Part shown: in pieces, positions 34,665 through 42,842 of the stretch | How positions within the stretch are numbered: the stretch's first letter is position 1 | Layout: each line of letters opens with the position of its first letter | Source: a bacterium | Lineage (GTDB): Bacteria; Vulcanimicrobiota; Xenobia; Xenobiales; Xenobiaceae | NCBI GenBank assembly: GCA_022839105.1 | Contig: JALHDH010000013.1 | Coordinates: 1-62,965 of the forward strand | Length of the DNA stretch: 62,965 nt | Direction of reading: 5' to 3' | Notes under the pieces: model-generated | Databases searched by the model: none | The model's input: only the letters and a program-made list of their open reading frames with translations | Told to the model about the DNA's origin: nothing | Translations under genes and position numbers: made by a program

Positions 34665-36053
34665 ATGACTCATCCGCTCTGGCTTCCCGACCCCCTGATC
34701 GGGCGTTACCTCGAGTCCGAAGGGCTCCTGGAACCGGCTTCCCGCCTGGTCTCCGATGCCGCCCTGTACCTGGACTACTGCCTGGAGGTCGAGGTGGCCC
34801 TGCTGAAGGTGCTGGCCAGACGGGGCTTCCTGCCGGAGTCCCGGATCCCGGAGGCGGTCCAGGCCGCCCGCCGGGTCCGCCTGGAGGATTTTTGCCTCGA
34901 AGAGGCCCGGGTCCATCATGATCTCAAGGCCCTGGTCAACGTCTTCACGCTCCAGTGCCCCGAAGCCATCCGGCCTTATGTCCACCTGGGGGCCACCTCC
35001 TACGACATCCTCTCCAACGCGCATCTGATGCGGTTGCGCGCCGGGGTGGAAGGCCTGGTCGTCCCTGCCCTGAGCGATTGCTGTCGGGAGCTTTCGCGCC
35101 TGGCCCGCCAGGAGGCGGGAACCTTGCAGATCGGCCGGACCCACGGTCAGCATGCCGAACCCTTGACCTTCGGTCTGGCCTGCGCGGTGCACCTGGACCG
35201 CCTGGGATCCCAGGTCCTGGAGATCCAGCGCTCGATGGCCGGGCTGCGCGGGAAGTTCTCGGGAGCCGTGGGCGCCTTCGTGGCCCAGGGTCTGCTCTTC
35301 GAGGACCCCGAGATCTTCGAGAGGGAGGTCCTGGCCGAGGTGGGCCTCGAGCCCGCCCGGGCCTCGACCCAGATCGCTCCGCCCGAGCCCGCCCTGGCCT
35401 TGTTGCACCACCTGCTGGCCGCCTTCGGCGTGCTGGCCAACCTGGCCGACGATCTGCGCCACCTCCAACGGACCGAGATCGACGAGGTGGCCGAGTTCTT
35501 CGACGAGGCCGGGCAGGTCGGTTCCTCGGCGATGCCCCACAAGCGCAACCCCATCACCTGGGAGAACATCAAGAGTCTCTGGAAGGCCTTCGCACCTCAG
35601 GTGATGACCTGGTACCTCGACCAGGTCTCCGAGCACCAGCGGGATCTCTCCAATTCCGCCTCGGCGCGTTTCCAGCCCCGACTGGTCCTGGCCCTGGCCG
35701 TGGCCGCCTCGCGTGCGGCCCGGGCCTTGAGGAAGTTGCTGGTGTTGCGCGCGACCATGGAGGCCAGGGTCTGCCAGGACAGGACCTGGCTTTCGGGGCC
35801 CCTCCAGGTCCTGCTCTCCGCCTCGGGGGTGCCCGAAGCCCATGAATCCGTGCGTCTGCTGGTCATCCAGGCCCGGCGCGAGGGGCGGGACCTCCTGGAG
35901 GTGGTGACCGGGGATTCTCGGCTGGGACCCGTCGTGGCCGGCTTGCCTCCGCGCCTTCGTGCCGCCCTGGAGGACCCCCGGGCTCTGGTGGAACCGGCAC
36001 GCGCGAGGGCCCTGGCCCTGGCCGATCACTGGGATGGAGTCCTGGCCGGCTGA
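34665..36053 (+). CDS. purB: Adenylosuccinate lyase
   Basis: A 462-residue member of the fumarase/aspartase superfamily. The signature GSSAMPHKRNPI and the THGQHAEPLTFG block, with the catalytic His, match adenylosuccinate lyase, which releases fumarate in two purine steps. ATG 34665 follows AGGAGGT by five bases; upstream in-frame codons do not resemble the family. It is the only gene before the graspetide precursor on this strand, but nothing suggests a functional link. Related lyases (for example cis,cis-muconate cycloisomerase types) are a less likely identity. Confidence 0.82.
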   Translation: MTHPLWLPDPLIGRYLESEGLLEPASRLVSDAALYLDYCLEVEVALLKVLARRGFLPESRIPEAVQAARRVRLEDFCLEEARVHHDLKALVNVFTLQCPEAIRPYVHLGATSYDILSNAHLMRLRAGVEGLVVPALSDCCRELSRLARQEAGTLQIGRTHGQHAEPLTFGLACAVHLDRLGSQVLEIQRSMAGLRGKFSGAVGAFVAQGLLFEDPEIFEREVLAEVGLEPARASTQIAPPEPALALLHHLLAAFGVLANLADDLRHLQRTEIDEVAEFFDEAGQVGSSAMPHKRNPITWENIKSLWKAFAPQVMTWYLDQVSEHQRDLSNSASARFQPRLVLALAVAASRAARALRKLLVLRATMEARVCQDRTWLSGPLQVLLSASGVPEAHESVRLLVIQARREGRDLLEVVTGDSRLGPVVAGLPPRLRAALEDPRALVEPARARALALADHWDGVLAG

Positions 36054-36137
36054 CCTCCCCCGAAATTCTGCGAGGGAGGCCTTGAGATCTCGGCCATGCT
36101 GCGTGAAGAGTCAGCAACTTCACAGGAGGCCAGTGCC

Positions 36138-36806
36138 ATGGACAGCATCCGCCACCAGTCGGTCCAGTATGGTCCACTTCAACAGTTCAGCTCTTTGACG
36201 GTCGGGGCGGGCATGGTCGGAGGCCCCGCGGGTTGCGGCTGTGGCTTCGGCTTCCAGCTCCGCTGCATCAATTTCCAGCTCTTCGACATCTGGAGCGCCC
36301 TGCTCGGCTTCGCGGGAGGCCCCTTCTTCGGGGGCTTCCTGGAAGGACAGCGACCCGGAGGCGGCCAGGTCCACACCATGGCCTATCCTTCGGACTCCGA
36401 CCACGACGCGGGCTTGCGGCCTCCGGGGCCGGGGAACGGGCTGGTGCAGACGATGCGCTACCCCTCGGACTCCGACGACGACGTGGGCTTGCGGCCTCCG
36501 GGACCGGGGAACGGGCTGGTGCAGACGATGCGCTACCCTTCGGACTCGGATGATGACCTGGGCATCCGGCCTCCGGGCATCGGGAACGGGCCGGGGCAGA
36601 CGAAGCGCTATCCTTCGGACTCGGATGACGACCTGGGCATCCGGCCTCCGGGCATCGGGAACGGGCTGGTGCAGACGATGCGCTATCCTTCGGATTCCGA
36701 CGACGACATGGGGTTCTTGCCTCCGGGGCCGGGGAACGGGCTGGTGCAGACGATGCGCTACCCCTCCGACTCGGATGACGATGGCGGGAGGCTCTTCTCG
36801 GCTTGA
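36138..36806 (+). CDS. Multi-core graspetide precursor (marinostatin/microviridin type)
   Basis: A 222-residue RiPP precursor. Residues 1-60 form an unusual leader extension with a Gly/Cys stretch (GGPAGCGCGFGFQLRC). Residues 62-71 (PFFGGFLEGQ) match the helical PFFARFLE-type motif that graspetide ligases recognise. From residue 79 come six cores at a strict 25-residue period, T80, T105, T130, T155, T180 and T205, each TxxYPSDSDxD. Marinostatin's known ester pattern (Thr3-Asp9, Ser8-Asp11) maps exactly, for example T105-D111 and S110-D113. Linkers are of the form GLRPPGPGNGLVQ. AGGAGG lies eight bases before ATG 36138, and the ligase gene overlaps the stop. Confidence 0.9.
   Translation: MDSIRHQSVQYGPLQQFSSLTVGAGMVGGPAGCGCGFGFQLRCINFQLFDIWSALLGFAGGPFFGGFLEGQRPGGGQVHTMAYPSDSDHDAGLRPPGPGNGLVQTMRYPSDSDDDVGLRPPGPGNGLVQTMRYPSDSDDDLGIRPPGIGNGPGQTKRYPSDSDDDLGIRPPGIGNGLVQTMRYPSDSDDDMGFLPPGPGNGLVQTMRYPSDSDDDGGRLFSA
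36372..36782 (+). repeat. Six tandem 75-bp core repeats
   Basis: The core-plus-linker unit repeats with a 75-bp period, in frame with the precursor. Copies 2, 3, 5 and 6 keep TMRYPSDSDDD. Copy 1 is TMAYPSDSDHD, and copy 4 is TKRYPSDSDDD. Near-identical DNA implies recent duplication or gene conversion, and the array length could vary between strains or be miscounted in short-read assemblies. Confidence 0.95.
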
Positions 36807-37831
36807 GCATCCTGATCGTGACCTGGACCGGAGACAATGATTCGGTCCACCACGTCGGTCGGCTGCTGGGGGAGCGGGGCCAGACGGTCCTTCGCCTGGA
36901 CACGGACCGCTACCCTCAGCAGATCGCGCTCTGGACCGAATATGGCGCAGGGGGGAGGAGGCGGTTCCTGGGGCTGCCCCAGGGCATCGCCGATCTGGAC
37001 GAGGTCACAGCGGTCTGGTATCGGCGCTTCCGTGCCGGGGCTTCCCTGCCGGCCTCTCTCGGGGATACCCGGGAGGCGTGCGTGGGGGAGTCCCGGCAGA
37101 CCCTGTACGGAACCATCGCAGCGCTGGGGTGCTTCCAGTTGGACCCCCTGGCCTCGGTGCGCCTGGCGGATTTCAAGGAACTCCAGACCGAACTGGCCTT
37201 GCAGGTCGGACTGGAGGTTCCCCGGACCCTCTTTGCCAACGATCCGGTGGCCGTGCGCCGATTCTATCGGGAACTGGAGGGGCGCGTCGTGACCAAGATG
37301 CAGTCCCAGTTCGCCATCATGCGTCAGGGCCAGGAGAACGTGGTCTTCACCAGCCAGGTGGAGGCCCATCACCTGGAGCGCCTCGAGGGTCTGCGCTATG
37401 CGCCCATGGTCTTCCAGGAGAGGGTCCCCAAGGCTCTTGAGCTTCGGGCCACCGTGGTGGGGCGGCAGGTCTTCACCGCGGCGGTGCGCACCCAGGACCG
37501 CGAAGAGACCCGGGTGGACTGGAGGCGCGACGGAGCCGGCCTGGTGGATGCCTGGGAGCGCTATGACCTGCCTTCGGAACAGCAGGAGGCCCTGGTGCGA
37601 CTGGCCGACTGCTACGGACTGAACTATGCGGCAGCGGACTTCATCGTCACTCCCGAAGGCAGGCACGTCTTCCTCGAGATCAACGCCGCCGGCGAGTGGT
37701 TCTGGATGCAGAGGGAGCCCCGCCCGGCCCTGCCCATCGCCCAGGCCCTGACCGACCTCCTGATGGACCCCGGCCTGCGCCGCCCGAATCGGCTTCACGG
37801 AGACCCCGCCCTGCGGGAGGCCGCCTCCTGA
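36803..37831 (+). CDS. Graspetide ATP-grasp ester ligase (MvdD/MdnC/MstB-like)
   Basis: A 342-residue ATP-grasp ligase that activates core Asp/Glu side chains as acyl-phosphates and joins them to Thr/Ser hydroxyls. It aligns over its length with MvdD/MdnC: LIVTWTGDNDSV at the N-terminus, AVWYRRFRAG (residues 70-80), VTKMQSQFAI (163-172), FQERVPKALELR (204-215), and the Mg/ATP site FLEINAAGEWFW (290-301). The TTG start overlaps the precursor stop (TTGA), with GGGAGG inside the precursor gene. Only one ligase is present, as for marinostatin; microviridin clusters have two. The acidic leader-binding residues of MdnC are replaced (His189, His190, Arg193). Confidence 0.93.
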   Translation: MSILIVTWTGDNDSVHHVGRLLGERGQTVLRLDTDRYPQQIALWTEYGAGGRRRFLGLPQGIADLDEVTAVWYRRFRAGASLPASLGDTREACVGESRQTLYGTIAALGCFQLDPLASVRLADFKELQTELALQVGLEVPRTLFANDPVAVRRFYRELEGRVVTKMQSQFAIMRQGQENVVFTSQVEAHHLERLEGLRYAPMVFQERVPKALELRATVVGRQVFTAAVRTQDREETRVDWRRDGAGLVDAWERYDLPSEQQEALVRLADCYGLNYAAADFIVTPEGRHVFLEINAAGEWFWMQREPRPALPIAQALTDLLMDPGLRRPNRLHGDPALREAAS

Positions 37832-37864
37832 AAGGCACGGAACCGGTTGTGCTATCCTCACGCC

Positions 37865-39088
37865 ATGTCCGATCTGCCCTGCACTTCCAAGAGCGGAACC
37901 CTTCAGGCTGCACCTGATCCGGGTCGGCCCCCTTTCCGCCTGGTCTGGAACCAGGAGAGGGTCCTGTTGCACCTCGGGTCTGAGGAGATGTACGCTTTCG
38001 ACCTGGCAGGGCGACCGGTCTCGTGGGTCCGGCACGGGGTGGTCTGGCGTCGGGGATTGGACGGGGCGGTCCTGGAATTGAGGCGGACTGGCCGGGAGGG
38101 GTGGGAGCAGGGGGTGCGCCGGCTGCTGCCGGGAGAGGCGGCGGCTCAGGCGGTCCACCTGCGCGAGGTGCTCGAAGAGGGGTGGAGGGTCCTGGGAGGC
38201 CCCGACCCCCTGCGCCGGGCCCTGGAGCTGGACCTCGAGCGGGATGGCTTGAGGTTCCAGGGGATCTGGCGCCCGATCCCGATCCTGCCCCCCGACCAGT
38301 ACCGGGCCCTGGTGCTGCAGAGGACCGAAGGGTGCAGCTATAATCGCTGTTCCTTCTGCACCTTCTACAAGAACCGACCCTATCGGGTGCTGACCCGGGA
38401 GGAGTTCGCCGATCACGTCGAGGCGGCCCTGGCCTTCATGGGGCCGAGCCTCTCCTGGCGCCGTGGGGTCTTCCTGGCGGACGCCAACGCGGCCAGTCTC
38501 CCCGACGAGTCCCTGCTGGCCACCTTGACCTGGTTGAACCAGCGCCTGGAGAGACGGCGTCCCGGAGATCCGGAGTTTGAACCCCGGAACCTCTCGCGCG
38601 TCGCCTCCTTCCTGGACACCTTCAGCACGCTCCGACGCACCCTGGAGGTCTGGCGCGAGCTGGCCGGGCTGGGGTTGGATTGTCTGCATCTGGGGGTCGA
38701 GACGGGAAGCGACCGGGTCCTGAGACTGCTGCGCAAGCCCGGCAGTGCCGCACATGTCGAGGAACTGGTCGGCCTTCTCAAGACAGCCGGCATCCGGGTC
38801 GGGGTGATCGTCATGAGCGGGGTGGGCGGGCCAACCCTGGCCCAGGAGCACATCGAGAAGACCGCCGAACTGCTCAATCGGCTCCCCCTGGGGTTCGGGG
38901 ACCGGATCAGCCTCTCGGAGTTCGAACCCGATCCCTCCTCCCCCTACGTGCAGGAGGGCTTCTCGGAGCTCTTCGACCGTCAGGCCTGCCGCGAGCAGAG
39001 TCGCGAGATCCGGGCCCGCCTGAGGTTCCAGGGCTACCCCCGGGGGCCGGTCATCAGCCACTACGACGTCCGGCAATTCGTCTACTGA
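37865..39088 (+). CDS. Radical SAM protein next to the graspetide genes
   Basis: A 407-residue radical SAM enzyme. The cluster motif is Cys157-x4-Cys162-x2-Cys165 (EGCSYNRCSFC), a known CX4CX2C variant. The barrel continues with FLADANAASLP, HLGVETGSDRVL and VIVMSGVGG. The N-terminal ~140 residues are a separate, unrecognised domain. It has no SPASM-type Cys-rich tail. The gene is 33 bp after the ligase on the same strand, but ATG 37865 has no ribosome site. Whether it acts on the graspetide or is an unrelated neighbour cannot be decided here. Confidence 0.75.
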   Translation: MSDLPCTSKSGTLQAAPDPGRPPFRLVWNQERVLLHLGSEEMYAFDLAGRPVSWVRHGVVWRRGLDGAVLELRRTGREGWEQGVRRLLPGEAAAQAVHLREVLEEGWRVLGGPDPLRRALELDLERDGLRFQGIWRPIPILPPDQYRALVLQRTEGCSYNRCSFCTFYKNRPYRVLTREEFADHVEAALAFMGPSLSWRRGVFLADANAASLPDESLLATLTWLNQRLERRRPGDPEFEPRNLSRVASFLDTFSTLRRTLEVWRELAGLGLDCLHLGVETGSDRVLRLLRKPGSAAHVEELVGLLKTAGIRVGVIVMSGVGGPTLAQEHIEKTAELLNRLPLGFGDRISLSEFEPDPSSPYVQEGFSELFDRQACREQSREIRARLRFQGYPRGPVISHYDVRQFVY

Positions 39089-39211
39089 GCCGGGCCTCTC
39101 CAGGCTTCGGGAATCCTTGGAGGGGTCCTGAGAGCCGGCGGAGAACCGGAGGGTTCCACATCATTCCCGTTGGCGCACGCCAGCCGGGCTTCCAGGAGAG
39201 TGCTTATCGCC

Positions 39212-40420
39212 ATGGCTGAAACCATGACCCAGGACAAGGTGCAGCAGTTGATCGCTGCCCTCGAAGAGACCCCGACCGATCTGTACAACGGCAGTTTCCT
39301 GATCACCTGGCGCAATCCCGCCGAGCATATCCGCGCCGTCCTGTTGGCGGCCGAGGCCTTGCAGCGCCTGAACCTGGCCGGCAAGTCGCTCCGCCTCTTC
39401 GATACGGGGCTGGGGATCTCGATCTTCCGCGACAAGTCGACCCGGACCCGCTACTCGTTCCGTTCCGCCTGCAACATGCTGGGCCTCATGACCGAGGAAC
39501 TCGACGAGTCGACTTCGCAGGTCTCCCACGGCGAGACCGTCCGCGAGACCGCCAGCATGATCTCCTTCTTGAGCGAAGTGATCGGCATCCGGGACGACAT
39601 GTTCCTGGGTGAGGGCCATCGCTACCAGGCCGAGGTCGCCGACTCGGTGCAGGAGAGCTTCGAGGCCGGAATCCTGGCCCAGCGTCCTTCGGTTGTGAAC
39701 CTGCAGTGCGACCTGGACCACCCGACCCAGGCCCTGGCCGACCTGCGCCACCTGATCGACTACTATGGCGGCGTCGAGAACCTTCGGGGCAAGAAGATCG
39801 CCATGACCTGGGCCTACTCGCCCTCCTACGGCAAGCCGCTCTCGGTTCCCCAGGGCATCATCGGCTTGATGAGCCGCTTCGGAATGGATGTCAGCCTGGC
39901 ATACCCTGAGGGCTACGACCTGGTCGACGAGCCGGTCGAGGCCGCCCGGCGTTTCGCCACCGAATCGGGCGGGAAGTTCGAGGTCGTCCACTCCATGGCC
40001 GAGGCCTTCCAGGGAGCCGACATCGTGTACCCCAAGAGCTGGGCTCCGATGCACGTGATGCAGAAGCGGACCGAGCTGCTGCGCGGCGGTCGCTCCGCCG
40101 AGCTCAAGGAGCTCGAGCAGGCAGCCCTGGCCGAGAACGCCCGGCACAAGGACTGGGAGTGCACCGAGGAGATGATGAAGCACACCCGGGATGGCAAGGC
40201 CCTGTATTGCCACTGCCTGCCTGCCGACATCACGGATGTGAGCTGCAAGGAAGGCGAGGTCTCGGCCTCGGTCTTCGAACGCTATCGTCTCGATACGTAC
40301 CGGGAGGCGGGCCACAAGCCCTTCGTGATCGCGGCCATGATCCTGTTGACCCGCTTCGCGAACCCGGCCCAGGCCCTTCGGCACCTGGCCACGCGCAACG
40401 CTCCTCGTCGTCTGGTCTGA
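39212..40420 (+). CDS. ygeW: Knotted carbamoyltransferase, YgeW family
   Basis: A 402-residue relative of ornithine/aspartate carbamoyltransferases. It has the carbamoyl-phosphate motif DKSTRTRYSF, HPTQALADL, and HCLPAD, and the HGETVRETASMISF block characteristic of YgeW. The YgeW group is tied to purine/allantoin breakdown in enterobacteria, but its substrate is not settled and no xanthine dehydrogenase or allantoinase gene is adjacent. The ATG at 39212 is used; AGGAGAG lies about 11 bases upstream. Confidence 0.85.
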   Translation: MAETMTQDKVQQLIAALEETPTDLYNGSFLITWRNPAEHIRAVLLAAEALQRLNLAGKSLRLFDTGLGISIFRDKSTRTRYSFRSACNMLGLMTEELDESTSQVSHGETVRETASMISFLSEVIGIRDDMFLGEGHRYQAEVADSVQESFEAGILAQRPSVVNLQCDLDHPTQALADLRHLIDYYGGVENLRGKKIAMTWAYSPSYGKPLSVPQGIIGLMSRFGMDVSLAYPEGYDLVDEPVEAARRFATESGGKFEVVHSMAEAFQGADIVYPKSWAPMHVMQKRTELLRGGRSAELKELEQAALAENARHKDWECTEEMMKHTRDGKALYCHCLPADITDVSCKEGEVSASVFERYRLDTYREAGHKPFVIAAMILLTRFANPAQALRHLATRNAPRRLV

Positions 40421-40548
40421 GACGCCCTCCAGAGCCGGTCCGACCCGCCGTCCGGATCGGCCCTGGAGGCCTGTGAGCCAGTCCTGGCGGCTCTCGCCAG
40501 GGCTGGCTCTTCCATCTCGAGAGGGGGAAGTTCGGAGGGAAGCCCAGG

Positions 40549-41472
40549 GTGAAGAACCGCTCCATCCTCATGGCCTGCCTTCTGGTCCTGGGGGCAGGCC
40601 TGATGCTGGCCCCGGCCGTCCGCGCGCAGCGCGCTTCGGTCCCGCCCGCCATCCTGGAGACCATGCTGCGCTACGGGGTGGGGGGGCAGGAGAGAAGACC
40701 TGATTTTCGCACCCGCGATGTCCCCGACCAGAGCCTGGTCAGCGCGATCTGCCTGGATTATTCGGCCTCCGGGCCCACCCTGAGGGTGGAGACCCTCGAG
40801 GGTGAGTCCCTGGAATGCTTCCTGGACCCCCAGCGCAGCCGCATCCTGGGCGTGGATGGCTCACCCCTCCCGGCGCGGGAACTCCTTCCCGGAACCAGGC
40901 TGGTCCTGGTCCTCTCGGGGCGGGAGCGGATGCGCGTGGCCTCCAGGGTCTTCAGGCTGGGCGATCCGCCAGCTCCTTCGCCCGCCCTCCCGGCTCTCGA
41001 CCCGGTCCCGGTCCGCGATCCCAGGACCGGTCTGGTCCTGCGTCCCCCTCGCGGATGGCGCGGGACGCCCTCCGCGAGGGGTGCCGAACTGGTCTGGTTC
41101 GAGCCGCGAGTCGGTCAGGGGCGGATCCTGCCTCGACTGATCCTGACCTCTCCGCTGGCCACCAGCCCGGGGCCCTCGGCCCGGCCTCCGAGCCATCGGA
41201 TTCTGGGGGAGGCGACCCGCGGCTCAGGGCAGGCGCTCATCCGGGAGAGGCTGACGGTGGTGCTGATCCAGGATCAGGCCTTGTTGCTTCACGAGCAGCA
41301 GATCCTGGGAGGGCCTGAAGGCCCCCTGGACCTGGTCGGTTGGGCCCTGGCCGAGGATCTTCCTGGGCTCCTGGACGGCTTCCGGGCCGTCGGCGAGCAG
41401 ATTCTGGGGGGACGGGCTCAGCGGTTCCACCCCGAGTTGCGCCAGTCCTGGAGGACCTTCTCGAGAAGCTGA
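40549..41472 (+). CDS. Exported protein of unknown function
   Basis: A 307-residue protein with a signal peptide (LMACLLVLGAGLMLAPAVRAQ, cleavage near AQR). The mature part is beta-rich with Pro/Arg-rich linkers (PPAPSPALPALDPVP). No domain is recognised. The GTG start follows GGAGGG. Its last 55 bases overlap, convergently, the 3' end of the M48 peptidase gene, so the two transcripts are antisense there. Confidence 0.65.
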   Translation: MKNRSILMACLLVLGAGLMLAPAVRAQRASVPPAILETMLRYGVGGQERRPDFRTRDVPDQSLVSAICLDYSASGPTLRVETLEGESLECFLDPQRSRILGVDGSPLPARELLPGTRLVLVLSGRERMRVASRVFRLGDPPAPSPALPALDPVPVRDPRTGLVLRPPRGWRGTPSARGAELVWFEPRVGQGRILPRLILTSPLATSPGPSARPPSHRILGEATRGSGQALIRERLTVVLIQDQALLLHEQQILGGPEGPLDLVGWALAEDLPGLLDGFRAVGEQILGGRAQRFHPELRQSWRTFSRS

Positions 41473-42680
41473 AGTCGGGTCGGGAGAGGGGGATGGCTGT
41501 CACTGCCTTCCAGATCCGAGCGCAGCGAGGATTCTCCAAACTGCTGGAAGCCGGCCTGACTGACCTTCAGCAGCCCTCGGCGCAGCCCCTCCGCAGAGTA
41601 TCCCGCCTCGACGGCCAGGCGCATTCCCTGGATGTCGGCGTCGAGTTCCTCGGCATTCCGCCAGAACGGGCTGTTGGCCTGGTTCTCGTTGTGGCGCCAG
41701 TCCTGGGCATTCTGGATCCGGCGGGCCTGTACCGTCTTGAGTCGCGATATCAAACGGCTCAGCTCGTCCTGGCAGGCACTCAGCCGGCTGGACAGCGCAT
41801 AGTACGAACCCGCGTCGCCGTATTGCTGGGCCAACCGGCAGTGTGCGATCAGGGTCTGCTCGCTGGATTGAAGGGCGCGGATCCTGTCCAGGAGGGCCGA
41901 TTCGGCTGCCTGCAGGTTGCCGGCCTGACCCTCCAGGATCCGCATGTTCTCCTTGAGGTGGAGCTGCTTTTCGAATTGGCGCAGGGTTCCGTGGGCGATC
42001 TCGTGGGCCAGGATCCCGGCCAGCTCGTCGTCGCTGAGGTCCAGATTCAGCAGGCCCCGGGTGATCAGGACGAATCCCGGGCCTGGGGTGAAGGCGCGCG
42101 GAGTGGAGTCCGCCAGCACGTGGAAGTGCCAGAACAGGCTGGGCATCCGCGAGACCGCCACCAGCTCGTTGCCGATCCGGGTGACCCGTGCCGCCTCTTC
42201 GGGATCTCCGTCCCGTCCCATCTCGGCCAGGACCCTGGCCGTCTTGACCTTGGCCATCTGATAGTCCCGGCCTCCCTCGCGGGTCTGGGGGATGCGCTCC
42301 TTGGCCTTCAGAGCCTGGGGGGAGAGCAGATCCACGGTCGCCAGCTCGGGGTTGACCCTGTGCGTGAATCCCAGGGCCCGGGCCACCGCCACCAGCGGAA
42401 GGCGGGCCGGTTCTCCGGGCATGATGGTTTCGGCCAGCGGCTCTCCGTCCACGCGGATCGCCCCGCTTTCCAGGTCGAGCTCCAGGCGCTCGATCTCGGC
42501 GGCAGTGAGATACCTCTCCATGTCCTCCAGGGGCACGAAATGCTCCTGGCCGCGGATCACCGTGTCGCGCACCGGACGATTGCGGATGTACAGATCCTGG
42601 GCCGTGGCGGGGCCGCCACCGGCGACCAGGAACAGGGTGGCCATTCCCAGCAGGATGGCGCGGAACCATCTGGCTTGCAT
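41418..42680 (-). CDS. M48-family metalloprotease with exported N-terminus
   Basis: A 420-residue zinc protease. Signal peptide core is LLGMATLFLVAGG, cleaved near TAQ. Residues about 30-130 carry a copper-amine-oxidase-like or stalk-type domain. The zinc motif is His226-Glu227-x-x-His230 in LAHEIAHGT, typical of M48 (BepA/Ste24-like) enzymes, and a long helical segment follows. Such periplasmic proteases process or degrade outer-membrane proteins. The ATG at 42680 has an ideal AAAGGAGGT six bases upstream; further upstream in-frame sequence belongs to the opposite-strand gene. Confidence 0.86.
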   Translation of the reverse strand: MQARWFRAILLGMATLFLVAGGGPATAQDLYIRNRPVRDTVIRGQEHFVPLEDMERYLTAAEIERLELDLESGAIRVDGEPLAETIMPGEPARLPLVAVARALGFTHRVNPELATVDLLSPQALKAKERIPQTREGGRDYQMAKVKTARVLAEMGRDGDPEEAARVTRIGNELVAVSRMPSLFWHFHVLADSTPRAFTPGPGFVLITRGLLNLDLSDDELAGILAHEIAHGTLRQFEKQLHLKENMRILEGQAGNLQAAESALLDRIRALQSSEQTLIAHCRLAQQYGDAGSYYALSSRLSACQDELSRLISRLKTVQARRIQNAQDWRHNENQANSPFWRNAEELDADIQGMRLAVEAGYSAEGLRRGLLKVSQAGFQQFGESSLRSDLEGSDSHPPLPTRLQLLEKVLQDWRNSGWNR

Positions 42681-42842
42681 GCTGGACCTCCTTTGAACTT
42701 CCCGCCCTGTCCCATCATGGCCGCCCCCCCCGTCAGGAAGTGTCAGTGGCCGCGATCCAGACCGATTTTTCTTCTGGCGGAGGGGGGGGCACCCTTCCTG
42801 GCGAACCTTCGAGCCTATTCGTTCTTTCGGGGAGGACGGCTC

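Noticed and set aside
36268..36903. Minus-strand Arg/Ser/Pro-rich reading frame across the graspetide repeats
   Set aside because: It only mirrors the repeated plus-strand codons, and the precursor frame is confirmed by core, leader and ligase.
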